From Magnetococcales bacterium (GTDB taxonomy: Bacteria > Pseudomonadota > Magnetococcia > Magnetococcales > Magnetaquicoccaceae), in contig JADGAY010000016.1 in the NCBI GenBank assembly GCA_015231775.1, positions 1 through 38,584 on the forward strand: a stretch of 38,584 nt of DNA, read 5' to 3'. The notes under the pieces were generated by a model. The model was not told the origin of the DNA. It made no database searches and saw only the letters and a program-made list of their open reading frames with translations. The first letter of the stretch is position 1. Each line of letters starts with the position of its first letter. A program made the position numbers and the translations under genes. Shown in pieces: positions 17,716 to 27,926 of this stretch.

Positions 17716-20700
17716 ATGTCCACCAGCGAATCCACCTCCCAAGAGCTTCCCGCCCCACGGCCTGGAAAGCCATCTCCATCCGGGTTGACGCGCGGTCTGG
17801 AGTGGATCTCCCGATTGCTGCTCTGGTGTCTGGCGCCCGTGGTGGCCCTGGCGCTCCTTTTGGGTGGGGCGGTGGCCCTTGTCACCTTCCATCCCCCTGA
17901 TCTCACCCCGTATGTCGAAACCCTGGCGACCTTTCTCTCCGAGAAGAGCGGCTTTGCCGTTCGCCTGGCAAGCCTCGATCTGACCACCGGTCTGTCGCTG
18001 GCCGTGGTCGGCCAGGGGGTGGAGATCGACGATCCGGTGAACGGAGCGCCCATTCTGTCCGCCGAGCGGATTCTGCTGCGCGTCTCCCCCTTGGCTCTGG
18101 CCAGGGGTGGGCTGCCGGTCGCCATCACCCTGGAGCAACCCAAGGCTACGTTGCGACGCGACGCGGCTGGGAAACTTTACCTCGGCGGCCTGCCTTTGGC
18201 GGGCGAAGCGGGGGCTCCGGCCCGCGATCACGCCTGGGTGCTGCTCAATGCCGTGGATCTGCACGGCGCGGAGTGGATCTGGATCGACGAGACCATCCGC
18301 GACGCGGGGCGACCGCTGCGACTCGTCGCCGCCGACATCACCCTTTCCGCCTTTCTGGAACGGGCCGGGCAGGGACGGGTGAACGGATCGGCGCGGTTGG
18401 CATCTTTCGGGGAGGGGGGACGGCTGGAGTTTTCCGGGGAGCGGTTCCGGGACGGTCGCTGGAGCGCGCGCGTGGCGTTGCATCAGGGGTTGGTCGCCCC
18501 GCTCAAGCCTTACCTGAGCGATGCGGAGCCGTTGAACGGTCTGACCGCGCCCATCGATGCGACCGTGGAGATGACCGGCCAGGATCGGGATCTCCTCAAG
18601 GCCGACTGGCGGGCGGAACTGGGCGCCGGCGAGCTGGCCTGGCCCGCGTTGTTCCGCTGGCCGCTCCCCATCACCCGTCTGACCGCCCACGGCGGCCTCG
18701 ATCATGAGGCTGGTGGCTGGCGCGTCGATGTCCAGGGCTTCGCGTTGCGTTCCGCCCACGGACAGGCCCAAGGTTCGGTGCTGGTGAGCGGGATCGGCGG
18801 TCCGGGATCCCCGTTCATGGATCTCAAGGCCGAGGCCTCCGGCAACCCGGCCAGCAAGGCCGGTTTCTACTATCCCACCCCGATCATGGCCCCCTCGCTG
18901 GTCCAATGGCTCGACAACGCCATCAAGGAGGGCCAGGTCAAACGGGCCTCGGCCCACATCAAGGGCCATCTGGCCAACATGCCCGCCGGTCCGAACGATC
19001 CCCCCGAGGATCGTTTCCACATCGAGGCCGATGTCACCGGCGCGACCCTGCACTACTTTCCGCCCCTGGTACCCCTCACCCAGGCCACGACCCATCTGAT
19101 CTTCGATCGCTATTCGTTCACCGCGCGGGTCTCCGAGGCTACCTATGGAGAGACCCGCAAGGTCAAGGGAGAGGTGCGGATCGCCAACATGGTGGACAAC
19201 CCGGTGGTGGAGATCGCCGCCGACTCCCCCCAGCTCGATTTGGGGTCGATCTGGCAGGAGATCGTCACCCATCCGAAACTGCGTTGGGACGAGGCGGTGG
19301 GCATGGGGGGCGCCAAGGCCACAGGGCAGGGGAGTGGATCGATTAAACTAAGCCTGCCGCTGGAGAATCTCGCCACGTTGAGTTATTCGGGCCAGGTGGA
19401 GATGAAACAGACCCAGTTCCATCCCCGCTTTCTCGACCACCCCCTCACCGAGGCCACCGGAACCCTCTCCATCGATTCCGAGCGGCTCGACATCCGCCTC
19501 GAGAGCGGCCAATTCGGGGAGTTCCCGCTCTCCGGGGAGGCGGCGGCCCGCCACTACCGGGAGCCTGGCAAGACCGCGTTCACCGCCCGTGTGAAGACGC
19601 GGGTGGAGGCGGAACATCTGGCCGAATGGTTGGCCCCGCTGTTGGGCGAGGAGGGGGGGATCCGGGGGCGGGCACCGCTGGAGATCGGGTTCGTCCGTCA
19701 GCCGGGTGGCGCCGGGTTTGCCGTCCAGGGGACGGCGAATCTCAAGGAGATCGCCGCGCGTGGGCGCATGGGTTGGAGCAAGGTGGCCGGCGAGGAGGGG
19801 GAGATCCGGGGCGAGGGGGTGCTGGACGGGGATGGCCGGTTGAAGCTGACCGATTTCCGGGTGAACGCCGGCAACCTCGGTGGCGCGGGTCGGCTCGATT
19901 GGGATCTGGCCGGGAATCTCGGCGAGGTGGCGTTCGGTGAGCTGCGTCTGGACAAGAGCTTCGGCAAGGTGAAGTTGACCCGTGCGCGCGGCAAGGGCGG
20001 GGTGGGTTGGTCGATCGATGCGGCCTGGAAGCAGCTCGACATGGGCCCCCTGTGGAGCCAACCCGGTGGAACGGGCGATCCTCGTGCCGCCGCCGGCGAT
20101 GCCGAACGGATCGATCCGAAACGGAGTTGGCCCAGGGTGGCCATGAAGCTGCGCGCCGACCATCTGTTGCTGGCCAACGGTGAACGGGCCAGCCAACTCG
20201 ACACCGAGGTGGAGATCGAGCTGCGCATTCTGCGTATCGCCGCCTTTTCCATGCTCCAGTCCGGGGGGGAGGTGAGCGGCAATGGGGAGTTCTTGTGGTC
20301 GAATCGCATCGGCTCCGGTGGCTACTCGGGTCGTCTGCTGATGCACGGCTCCGATTTCGGCAGGTTGTTCAAATCCCTCGACCTCAACGAAGGTCTGGAG
20401 GGGGGATCCGGACAGATGGAGGTATCTCTCGACGGCTTCAAGCCTCCCGGTCAACGCTGGATCGATACCCTCTCCGGCACTGCCCGTTTCAAGTTCCAGG
20501 ATGGCAAGGTGCGCCGTCTCGGTTTCGTGGCCACCCTCCTCGGACTCTTCTCCCTGAAGGATCTGCCCAAGCTCGTGCTGGGCGCGCGGCCCGATTTGGA
20601 TGTGACCGGGTTGCACTATCGGGAGTTCCAGGGGGATTTCGCCATTCGCGAGAGCGTCTGGGTGATTGACGGGATGCGGCTGCTCAGTCCCTCGATGAAC

Positions 20701-21024
20701 ATGGTGGTCACCGGCAGGATCGATTTCCCTGGCGATACGGTGGACCTGCTGGTGGGCATGCGTCCCCTGCAAACGCTGGATTCGTTGGTCAATACCGTGC
20801 CATTGCTGGGGAAATTGGTGACCGGCGACCGTCAGGCCGTGCTCGAGACCCAGTTCGATGTCACCGGTTCGACCCATGCGCCGCAAGCGACCATTCGCCC
20901 GGTTTCCAGTCTGGCCCCCGGCCTGTTGCGTGATTGGATCACCGCCCCGATCGACTGGATCAAGCGGGTCACCGGCAAGTCGAAGTCGTCCGCCGCGCCG
21001 GAGCGTGGCGCGAAGGAGCCCTGA
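17716..21024 (+). CDS. YhdP/AsmA-like envelope protein
   Basis: A 1102-residue protein anchored by one N-terminal membrane helix ('LLLWCLAPVVALALLLGGAV', about residues 35-57). A long periplasmic beta-rich region follows. The N-terminal part matches the YhdP/DUF3971 type ('FAVRLASLDLTTGLSLAVVGQGVEIDDP' region). The C-terminal AsmA-like end includes 'MRPLQTLDSLVNTVPLLGKLVTG' and 'ATIRPVSSLAPGLLRD'. YhdP and related AsmA-like proteins are thought to bridge the envelope and move phospholipids to the outer membrane. At about 1270 residues the E. coli protein is somewhat longer. The gene is transcribed divergently from grpE and is probably monocistronic. Confidence 0.85.
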   Translation: MSTSESTSQELPAPRPGKPSPSGLTRGLEWISRLLLWCLAPVVALALLLGGAVALVTFHPPDLTPYVETLATFLSEKSGFAVRLASLDLTTGLSLAVVGQGVEIDDPVNGAPILSAERILLRVSPLALARGGLPVAITLEQPKATLRRDAAGKLYLGGLPLAGEAGAPARDHAWVLLNAVDLHGAEWIWIDETIRDAGRPLRLVAADITLSAFLERAGQGRVNGSARLASFGEGGRLEFSGERFRDGRWSARVALHQGLVAPLKPYLSDAEPLNGLTAPIDATVEMTGQDRDLLKADWRAELGAGELAWPALFRWPLPITRLTAHGGLDHEAGGWRVDVQGFALRSAHGQAQGSVLVSGIGGPGSPFMDLKAEASGNPASKAGFYYPTPIMAPSLVQWLDNAIKEGQVKRASAHIKGHLANMPAGPNDPPEDRFHIEADVTGATLHYFPPLVPLTQATTHLIFDRYSFTARVSEATYGETRKVKGEVRIANMVDNPVVEIAADSPQLDLGSIWQEIVTHPKLRWDEAVGMGGAKATGQGSGSIKLSLPLENLATLSYSGQVEMKQTQFHPRFLDHPLTEATGTLSIDSERLDIRLESGQFGEFPLSGEAAARHYREPGKTAFTARVKTRVEAEHLAEWLAPLLGEEGGIRGRAPLEIGFVRQPGGAGFAVQGTANLKEIAARGRMGWSKVAGEEGEIRGEGVLDGDGRLKLTDFRVNAGNLGGAGRLDWDLAGNLGEVAFGELRLDKSFGKVKLTRARGKGGVGWSIDAAWKQLDMGPLWSQPGGTGDPRAAAGDAERIDPKRSWPRVAMKLRADHLLLANGERASQLDTEVEIELRILRIAAFSMLQSGGEVSGNGEFLWSNRIGSGGYSGRLLMHGSDFGRLFKSLDLNEGLEGGSGQMEVSLDGFKPPGQRWIDTLSGTARFKFQDGKVRRLGFVATLLGLFSLKDLPKLVLGARPDLDVTGLHYREFQGDFAIRESVWVIDGMRLLSPSMNMVVTGRIDFPGDTVDLLVGMRPLQTLDSLVNTVPLLGKLVTGDRQAVLETQFDVTGSTHAPQATIRPVSSLAPGLLRDWITAPIDWIKRVTGKSKSSAAPERGAKEP

Positions 21025-21212
21025 ATGGCCATCCTGTCTGGTGGGTGAGCGACTTTCGCGGAAGATAATTTGTAACGCATTGTATCGGCTTTGTCAGGAA
21101 TATCGCGCGGATGGTTCACGCGGGATTGCGCGGGCAGGCCCTCATGGAATATTTTTCGACATTTGGCGAGAAATATTCGTGGTTGGATGGAATCAAGGGT
21201 TCAAAGGGTCGC

Positions 21213-22916
21213 ATGTTCGACGAAGCAAGCCAGCAGGCACTCATGCAGGAGTTCTTCTCCGAGAACCGGGAGGCGTTGGACCGGATCGAGCGGGGACTGC
21301 TGCAACTCGAGACCGCTCCGGAGAGTCGCGATCTGCTCAACTCCGTGTTCCGCGACATGCATACCGTCAAGGGCAACTGCCGGATGATGGGGTTCGAGCG
21401 GCTCGAGGAGTTGACCCACACCGCCGAATCGCTGCTCGACGTCATGCGTGATGGCCGGGTGGTGATCGACGTGTTGATCGGCAATCAGCTCTTGAGCGTG
21501 CTGGACACGGTGCGCCGCACGTTGGAGGAGATCGAGCGGAGTGGTTCCGAGGGTGAGGCCGATTTCTCCGCGTTGATCCAGCAGCTCGAGCGGTTGCAGC
21601 AGCGTCAGGGTGCCAACATTTCGATGGAACACGACGAAGGGGATACCCCGGAGGTTGTCCGCGTCTCCTCTCCTGGCGCTCTGTTCGATGAGGCGACCCA
21701 GCGCGGAGAGGGCGATGCCGCGACGGGCAAACTCGATTCGATCCGGCTCTCCATCGAGCGACTGGATGGGCTGATGAGCCTGGTCGGCGAGTTGGGCGCC
21801 ACTTTCAATCAGGTGAAATATGCCCTGGCGCGCAACGCCTCGCAACTCGATCAGGTGCTCGAGAATCTCGGTCAACAGATCCAGACCCTCCAGGGCGAGG
21901 TGTTGCAGTATCGATTGCAACCCATCGGGCGCATCCTCGACACCTACCATCGTCTGGTGCGGGATCTGGCGGTGGAGACCAAGAAGAAGGTGGTGCTCGA
22001 TCTGGTCGGCGAGGAGACCGAGGTCGATCGCAATGTGCTCATCTCCATCAAGGAGGTGTTGGGCCATCTGATTCGCAATGCCGTGGATCACGGCATCGAA
22101 ACCCCGGAAGATCGCGTGGCCCATGGCAAGTCGCCGGTGGGTCGGGTCCGTCTGCTGGCCGAGCAGAAGCAGGGACAGATCTACCTGGAGATCACCGACG
22201 ACGGGCGTGGCATCGATGTGGCGCGGGTACGTCTCAAGGCCCTCGAACGGGGGTTGATCACCCACGAGCAGGCCGGGGAGATGGCCGAGGCCGAGCTGAT
22301 GCGTCTGATCATGGCCCCCGGCTTCTCCACCGCCGATCATGTCAGCAAGATCTCGGGACGCGGCACCGGCATGGATGTGGTTCAGGCCGCCATCGACAAG
22401 CTGGGCGGATCGGTGGCCATCTCCAGTCAGATCGGCCAGGGATCCCGCTTTCGGCTGCGCATTCCCCAGACCATGGCGATCGTGCCGGTTCTGCTGGTCA
22501 CCGCCGCCGGCGAAACCTTTGCCGTGCCCCAGGTGAACATCGTGGAGCTGGTCTCCTATCACGGCGCCGAGATCGCCGGACATGTCGAGGGGAAGATGCG
22601 GGCCCCGATGGTGCGGGTGCGCGAACGGCTCCATCCCATGGTGGCCCTGCGCGAGGCGGTGGCCCATCCCAGCCAGGCGACCCAACGGGTTCGAAGCGTC
22701 GAGCAGATCCTGGCCGAGCCGGCGCTGCATGTGGTGGTGCTGCAATCCGAGGAGCGCCTGTTCGCCCTGGACGTGGATGACATCAAGGAGCCGGCCAATC
22801 TGGTGATCAAGCCGGTGAACCGGATCTTTGCCGACATTCCGATTCTGGCCGGGACCGCGGTGATGCCGGATGGTTCGGTATCGTTTCTGTTGAGTGTGAC
22901 CGAACTGATCAAGTAG
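21213..22916 (+). CDS. cheA: compact CheA-type histidine kinase
   Basis: A 567-residue kinase. The P1/HPt domain has the phosphorylated His in 'DMHTVKGNC' (H50 from this start). There is no obvious P2 CheY-binding domain. P3 dimerisation follows ('LDSIRLSIERLDGLMSLVGELG'), then the P4 ATPase with 'HLIRNAVDHGIE' (N box), 'DDGRGID' (G1) and 'SGRGTGMDVV' (G2). A P5 CheW-like domain ends the protein. The frame is open to 21111 with ATGs at 21111 and 21144. I prefer 21213 because 'MFDEASQQALMQEFF' is the usual start of such proteins. It heads a run of signalling genes; no receptor, CheW, CheR or CheB lies in the window. Confidence 0.9.
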   Translation: MFDEASQQALMQEFFSENREALDRIERGLLQLETAPESRDLLNSVFRDMHTVKGNCRMMGFERLEELTHTAESLLDVMRDGRVVIDVLIGNQLLSVLDTVRRTLEEIERSGSEGEADFSALIQQLERLQQRQGANISMEHDEGDTPEVVRVSSPGALFDEATQRGEGDAATGKLDSIRLSIERLDGLMSLVGELGATFNQVKYALARNASQLDQVLENLGQQIQTLQGEVLQYRLQPIGRILDTYHRLVRDLAVETKKKVVLDLVGEETEVDRNVLISIKEVLGHLIRNAVDHGIETPEDRVAHGKSPVGRVRLLAEQKQGQIYLEITDDGRGIDVARVRLKALERGLITHEQAGEMAEAELMRLIMAPGFSTADHVSKISGRGTGMDVVQAAIDKLGGSVAISSQIGQGSRFRLRIPQTMAIVPVLLVTAAGETFAVPQVNIVELVSYHGAEIAGHVEGKMRAPMVRVRERLHPMVALREAVAHPSQATQRVRSVEQILAEPALHVVVLQSEERLFALDVDDIKEPANLVIKPVNRIFADIPILAGTAVMPDGSVSFLLSVTELIK

Positions 22917-22969
22917 TCGTTTTTTTTTGTAGATTTTACCTATTGTTGGAAGTGCGGAGCAGAGAAATC

Positions 22970-23329
22970 ATGGAGAGAAAATCGGTTTTGATCGTGGACG
23001 ACAGCAGTCTGGCGCGCATGATGGTACGCAAGATCTTCGCCACCCGTTTTCCGGATTGGAATCTGGTCGAGGCCAAGGATGGGGAGGAGGCGTTGTCCCT
23101 CACCAGCGACGAGGTGCTGTTGGCGCTGGTGGATTTCAACATGCCGGGCATGAACGGCATCGAGTTGGCCGAGAAACTGATGGAACGCAATCCACGCCTC
23201 TTGGTCTATCTGGTGACCGCCAACATTCAGGAGCGGATGCATCAGCGGGCGGAGAGCATGGGAATCGGTTTCATCAAGAAGCCGATCGCCGAGAACAAGA
23301 TCGCGGAGATTTTGAAGTCATTCGTTTAG
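22970..23329 (+). CDS. CheY-like single-domain response regulator
   Basis: A 119-residue receiver domain. The acidic pocket is in 'IVDDSS', the phosphoacceptor Asp in 'ALVDFNMPG', Thr in 'LVTAN' and Lys in 'FIKKPI'. All key residues are intact. The start is the ATG at 22970, since the frame's TTG at 22943 has no support. It lies between cheA and cheC, so CheA is its likely phosphodonor and CheC its likely phosphatase. Confidence 0.92.
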   Translation: MERKSVLIVDDSSLARMMVRKIFATRFPDWNLVEAKDGEEALSLTSDEVLLALVDFNMPGMNGIELAEKLMERNPRLLVYLVTANIQERMHQRAESMGIGFIKKPIAENKIAEILKSFV

Positions 23330-23354
23330 GGGGGGTGGCTGGTCCCGGGGGGGG

Positions 23355-24089
23355 ATGAACCATTGGGATGCCAAGCATATGCACGCGGGTAGCGATGATC
23401 TGGCCGGGCCGGGGAGCGATGACGAGATGTTTTTCCTGACCGAGATGGAAGAGGATGCCTTGAAGGAGTTCTTCAACATGGGGCTGGGCATGGCTGCGGC
23501 CTCGTTGAGCCAGATGGTGGACAACGAGGTGCTGCTCTCCCTGCCGCAGTTGAAGGTGGTATCCTACGCGGAGGCGACCCGCATGCTGGTCTCCGACAGC
23601 GAGGAGAAGCTGGTGGCGATCCGCCAGAACTTCACCGGCGAGTTGACGGGTACCGCGTTGTTGATCTTTCCCGGCGCGGAGAGTCTGGAGTTGGTGCGCA
23701 CTCTTTTGAACGAGCAGATGCCCCTGGAGGTGCTCGTCGAGCTGGAACAGGAGACGCTTCAGGATGTGGGCAACGTGGTGTTGAACGCCTTTCTGGAGAG
23801 TTTCACCCAGATGATGTCGATCCAGTTCGAGTTCGAGGCCGCGGAGTTTCTGAAAGGGAGCGGCAGTTTTCTGTTGGACATCTCCTCGCATTTGGCGGCG
23901 CAGCGTCGGGCTCTGAGCGATGTGGATGACAGCGGGGGGGAGCGGGCTTTCGTGTTGATGATGGACTTCAAGACCCATGACGAAGAGGAGACCCAGCGTA
24001 CCTTGAGCGGTTTCGTGGTGCTGTTGTTCTCGCAGCACTCGATGGAGATCCTCAAGCGGGAGTTGAAGGTGATTCTGGCGAATTTGTGA
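23355..24089 (+). CDS. cheC: CheC-family CheY-phosphate phosphatase
   Basis: A 244-residue CheC-type protein. The first active-site motif is an exact D-x3-E-x2-N-x22-P match ('DALKEFFN', then Pro after 22 residues). The second site, 'ETLQDVGN', keeps the Asn but has Asp for Glu and lacks the spaced Pro, so one site is clearly active and the other is uncertain. The N-terminal 25 residues before 'MFFLTEMEEDA' are an unusual acidic extension. The ATG is directly preceded by eight Gs (23347-23354), an unusual ribosome binding site complementary to the C-rich loops at 35.2-35.5 kb. Confidence 0.88.
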   Translation: MNHWDAKHMHAGSDDLAGPGSDDEMFFLTEMEEDALKEFFNMGLGMAAASLSQMVDNEVLLSLPQLKVVSYAEATRMLVSDSEEKLVAIRQNFTGELTGTALLIFPGAESLELVRTLLNEQMPLEVLVELEQETLQDVGNVVLNAFLESFTQMMSIQFEFEAAEFLKGSGSFLLDISSHLAAQRRALSDVDDSGGERAFVLMMDFKTHDEEETQRTLSGFVVLLFSQHSMEILKRELKVILANL

Positions 24090-24090
24090 A

Positions 24091-24152
24091 GCATGGTTCG
24101 AGTGCACGGGAACCATGCGCGTTCATGGATTCCGTGGATGGAATCCATGAAC
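24091..24152 (+). promoter_or_regulatory. two adjacent hairpins between cheC and the hybrid kinase gene
   Basis: The first has a 9-bp stem (24091-24099, 24110-24118). The second has a perfect 13-bp stem (24121-24133, 24140-24152) with a 6-nt loop. No T tract follows, so they look like an mRNA processing or stability element or an attenuator rather than a full terminator. Confidence 0.55.
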
Positions 24153-24180
24153 AGTCTCTAAAGGTGTTCGCGTTATCCGC

Positions 24181-26955
24181 ATGAGCGAGCTGGACATTAT
24201 ACTGCTGACCAGGGCTCTGGAAGTCAGTGCCGTGGGGACGATTCTGCTCGATTCCGATCAGAGAGTGCTCTTTTGGAACGATTGGATGGAGAAGGGGTCG
24301 CGCCTGCAGGCGGACGAGGTGGTGCGTCGCCCGCTCTTCGACATCTTCCCGGAGCTGGCCGGCTCGCGCATCGCCCGCGCCGTGGAGAGCGCCTTGAACT
24401 CCGGTCTGCCGACCATGTTGTCCCACCGGCTCACGCCGACCCCGTTTCCCTTGTTCACCGCCTCGGAAAAAAGCGCCGACCGTCCGCCGCGCATGAGCCA
24501 GATGGTGCTGATCAAGGCGATTCGGGATGCCGCCGATATCCGCTATTGTCTGATCCAGATCCAGGACATCACCAACACCGTCTCCCGTGAGATGATGTTG
24601 CGCACCCAGGCCCAGGAGCTTCAGGCCGCCAAGGAGAGCGCCCAGGAGGCCAACAAGGCCAAAAGCGATTTTCTGGCCAACATGAGTCACGAAATCCGCA
24701 CCCCGATGAACGCCATCATCGGCATGACCCATCTGGCGTTGAAGACCGAACTCAATCCCAAGCAGCGCGACTACATCACCAAGGTCCACGCCTCGGCGCA
24801 GTCGCTGTTGGGGATCATCAACGACATCCTGGACTTCTCCAAGATCGAGGCCGGCAAGCTGACCATGGAGTCGGTGCCGTTCTATCTGGAGGATGTGCTC
24901 AACAACGTGGCCAACCTGGTGGCGTTGCGCGCCGAGGAGCAGGGGCTGGAGGTGAACTTCCACGTGGCTCAGGGGGTGCCGTTGAACCTGATCGGCGATC
25001 CGCTGCGCCTTGGCCAGATCCTCGTCAACCTCACCAACAACGCGGTGAAGTTCACGAAAAAGGGGAACATCGTCGTCTCCATGCGGGTGATCCGTCACGA
25101 GACCACCGAACACCGGGTGGGGTTGCATTTCACGGTCGAGGATACCGGCATCGGCATGAGCGAGGAGCAGATGAGTCGTCTGTTCACCGCCTTCACCCAG
25201 GCCGACTCCTCGACGACGCGCCGGTTCGGTGGCACGGGATTGGGATTGACCATCAGCAAGCGGCTGGTGGAGATGATGCACGGGCGCATCTGGGTGGAGA
25301 GCGCGCCGGGGGTGGGGAGTACCTTTCATTTCACCGCGATTCTGGGTCAGAAGGGGACCGATCGGCGTCGTTTCCGGCTCCCTTCCCGGGATCTGGTCGG
25401 CATGCGGGTATTGGTGGCCGATGACAACCCGGTCTCCCGGGAAATTCTGCAAAAATCCTTTGAATCGTTCTCCTTCAAGGTCACCTGCGTGGCCTCGGGG
25501 GAGGAGGCGGTCTTCGAGATGGAACGGGCCATCGCCACCCGTCATCCCTATCGGATGGTCTATCTGGACTGGCAGATGGGCGAGATGGACGGCATTCGCA
25601 CCGCCAGGGAGATCAGCCGCCGTTTTCCCCAGGCTCACATCCCCAAGATCATCATGGTGACCGCCTACTCACGGGAGGATATCATTCTGGCGGCGGATGG
25701 GGCGGGGATCGATGCCTTTCTGACCAAGCCGATCAACCTGTCGGTGCTCTTCGAGACCGTGCTGTCGGTGTTGAAGCAGGATGCCGAGCGTCACGAGGGG
25801 GGCGAGGCGCGCGAGATGGTGGTGGCGCGCGGTCGCGTTGGCGAGAGCCCCTGTTCCGACTGGCGCGGGGTGCGGGTGCTTCTGGTCGAGGACAACGAGA
25901 TCAACCAGCAGGTGGCGCGGGAACTCCTGGAGGAGGAGGGGGTGGCGGTGAGCATCGCCCGCAACGGCGAGGAGGCGCTGGAGGCCGTGCGTCGCGACCC
26001 TTTCGATCTGGTGTTGATGGATGTGCAGATGCCGATCATGGACGGCTATGCCGCCACGCGGGCCATACGCGCCGAGGTGCGGTTCAAGGGGTTGCCGATC
26101 ATCGCCATGACCGCCAATGCCATGTCCGGGGATCGGGAGAAGTGCATCCAGGCGGGCATGAACGATCACATCAGCAAGCCGATCCATCCGGTCACGATGT
26201 TTGCCACCATGGGCCGCCATGTTTCGTCGCGCGCGCGCCTCCGCGAGAGCGCGGTGGCGGGGGGGAGCGTCGCCGGCTCGGGCGGTCGTTCCGAGGCCCC
26301 GCTCCCGCCATCCGTTCCGGCGCGCGAGGAGATCGATCTGCCCGAGCGGCTCGATGGGGTGGACATGAAGGCGGGGCTCGCCAATCTCAACGGCAACCGC
26401 AAGCTCTACCGCAAGATTCTCGGGGATGTGCATGCCCGCTTTCACGACGTGGTGCATCGGCTGCGCGCGGAGTTGGACGGGGGCGATCGTGTCGAGGCGC
26501 GGCGGTTGATCCACACCTTCAAGGGGGTGGTCGGAACCCTGGGCGCCAGCGAAGCGCAACGGCTCTCCGGGCAGATCGAAGAGGCGTTGGTCGATGGCGC
26601 GTTGGAGCGGGTCGAGAGGCTCATCCCGGTGTGGAACCCGGTGGTGGAGCGGCTGATGGGTTCCCTGGCCGGGATTGCCGGTGGCCGGGAGACGGTGGTC
26701 CAGCCGGTGGCAGTCGAGACCAGGCCTCTGGATGTCGAGCCGTTGCGGGGGATCTTCGACAAGCTGGCCGGTTTGATCGAGGAGGGGGATTCGGATGCCC
26801 AGGAGTGGGCGACCAAGGCCGGGGCGTTGTTGGCCGGTGCGCCGGTTGCCGGGAGCGTGGCGCGCATGATCGCCCAGATCGACGATTATGAGTTCGAAAT
26901 GGCGCGGGAGACCTTGCGTGGGATCGTGTCCGAGTTGGGCTTGCAAGGGGCGTGA
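24181..26955 (+). CDS. hybrid sensor histidine kinase, PAS-HisKA-HATPase-REC-REC-HPt
   Basis: A 924-residue protein without membrane segments, so a cytoplasmic sensor. It has an N-terminal PAS-like domain (about 1-140). The HisKA box is '[10 protein letters not shown]' with H170. The ATPase has 'NLTNNAVKF' (N), 'VEDTGIGMS' (G1) and '[11 protein letters not shown]' (G2). The first REC ('VLVADDN') has '[12 protein letters not shown]' at its phosphosite; the second ('VLLVEDNE') has the standard '[12 protein letters not shown]'. A C-terminal HPt domain has '[13 protein letters not shown]'. This is a complete phosphorelay in one chain. The next gene starts 13 nt after the stop. There is no ligand motif in the PAS that I can name. 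Confidence 0.92.
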   Translation: MSELDIILLTRALEVSAVGTILLDSDQRVLFWNDWMEKGSRLQADEVVRRPLFDIFPELAGSRIARAVESALNSGLPTMLSHRLTPTPFPLFTASEKSADRPPRMSQMVLIKAIRDAADIRYCLIQIQDITNTVSREMMLRTQAQELQAAKESAQEANKAKSDFLANMSHEIRTPMNAIIGMTHLALKTELNPKQRDYITKVHASAQSLLGIINDILDFSKIEAGKLTMESVPFYLEDVLNNVANLVALRAEEQGLEVNFHVAQGVPLNLIGDPLRLGQILVNLTNNAVKFTKKGNIVVSMRVIRHETTEHRVGLHFTVEDTGIGMSEEQMSRLFTAFTQADSSTTRRFGGTGLGLTISKRLVEMMHGRIWVESAPGVGSTFHFTAILGQKGTDRRRFRLPSRDLVGMRVLVADDNPVSREILQKSFESFSFKVTCVASGEEAVFEMERAIATRHPYRMVYLDWQMGEMDGIRTAREISRRFPQAHIPKIIMVTAYSREDIILAADGAGIDAFLTKPINLSVLFETVLSVLKQDAERHEGGEAREMVVARGRVGESPCSDWRGVRVLLVEDNEINQQVARELLEEEGVAVSIARNGEEALEAVRRDPFDLVLMDVQMPIMDGYAATRAIRAEVRFKGLPIIAMTANAMSGDREKCIQAGMNDHISKPIHPVTMFATMGRHVSSRARLRESAVAGGSVAGSGGRSEAPLPPSVPAREEIDLPERLDGVDMKAGLANLNGNRKLYRKILGDVHARFHDVVHRLRAELDGGDRVEARRLIHTFKGVVGTLGASEAQRLSGQIEEALVDGALERVERLIPVWNPVVERLMGSLAGIAGGRETVVQPVAVETRPLDVEPLRGIFDKLAGLIEEGDSDAQEWATKAGALLAGAPVAGSVARMIAQIDDYEFEMARETLRGIVSELGLQGA

Positions 26956-26968
26956 GGGGGGTCGAGGC

Positions 26969-27907
26969 GTGGAACAGAATGAGAATCGTCCCAAGGTGTT
27001 CATCATCGACGACGAGACGGTCAGCATCGATGTCTTGTCCGGTCTGTTGCGTCCCTTGTACCGCGTGGTATCGGCCAAGAGCGGTGAAAACGCCCTGGCG
27101 CGACTCGACACCCAGGCACCGCCCGACCTGATCCTTCTGGACGTGGTCATGCCCGGCCTGAATGGCTATCAGGTGTGCGAGCAGTTGAAGAAGAATCCCC
27201 GCACCCGCGACATCCCGGTGATCTTCATCACCTCGAGCAACTCCGAGGAGGACGAGACGCGGGGGTTTGAGGTGGGCGCGGTCGATTACATCACCAAGCC
27301 GTATCGTCCGGGGATCGTCCTGGCGCGGGTCAAGACCCACATCGAACTCAAGCGGCGCGGGGATCTGCTGGAGCGGTTGGCGGTGCTCGACGGATTGACG
27401 AGCATTCCCAACCGGCGCCGTTTCGATCAGTTCCTGGAGTACGAATGGAGCCGCTCCCAGCGCCATGCCCATCCATTTTCGCTGTTGCTGATGGACATCG
27501 ACTATTTCAAGATGTACAACGATCTTTATGGTCACGCCCAGGGGGATGCCTGTCTGCGTCGGGTGGCCGAGGCGATTGCCCTGTCCATGCCGCGCGCCAT
27601 GGATCTGGCGGCCCGGTACGGCGGCGAGGAGTTCGCCTGCGTGCTGCCGGAGACCCATGAAAACGGTGCCCAGGCGGTGGCTCAGAGGATCCTGGGGTCG
27701 GTGCGGGCGCTCAAGATCCCCCATGCCCACTCCAAGGCCGGCGCGTATGTGACGCTGAGCATCGGGGTGGCCTGCATGATCCCGAATCCGGAAAAGCAGC
27801 CCCTGGATCTGATCACCCGGGCCGATCAGGCGTTGTACAAAGCCAAGCGGGGGGGGCGCGACCAGATGTCCACCCTGGGGCGGTTCCCGGAATCGGGGGA
27901 GACGTGA
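26969..27907 (+). CDS. REC-GGDEF diguanylate cyclase
   Basis: A 312-residue response regulator that would make c-di-GMP. The REC domain has 'IIDDE', phosphosite 'LLDVVMPGLNG', Thr in 'VIFITSS' and Lys in 'YITKPYRP'. The GGDEF domain has an intact active-site motif, GGEEF (218-222), and an apparent inhibitory I-site, RAMD, just before it, so it should be active and feedback-inhibited. I use the GTG at 26969, since the frame opens inside the upstream gene at 26888 and GAGGGGGG (26954-26961) makes a ribosome binding site. The REC is a close paralogue of those in the next two genes. Confidence 0.93.
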   Translation: MEQNENRPKVFIIDDETVSIDVLSGLLRPLYRVVSAKSGENALARLDTQAPPDLILLDVVMPGLNGYQVCEQLKKNPRTRDIPVIFITSSNSEEDETRGFEVGAVDYITKPYRPGIVLARVKTHIELKRRGDLLERLAVLDGLTSIPNRRRFDQFLEYEWSRSQRHAHPFSLLLMDIDYFKMYNDLYGHAQGDACLRRVAEAIALSMPRAMDLAARYGGEEFACVLPETHENGAQAVAQRILGSVRALKIPHAHSKAGAYVTLSIGVACMIPNPEKQPLDLITRADQALYKAKRGGRDQMSTLGRFPESGET

Positions 27908-27926
27908 GCATGAGGAGCGGGGCTTG

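Noticed and set aside
19348-20886. A 512-codon minus-strand open frame
   Set aside because: It is antisense to the YhdP-like gene and shows no protein motif.
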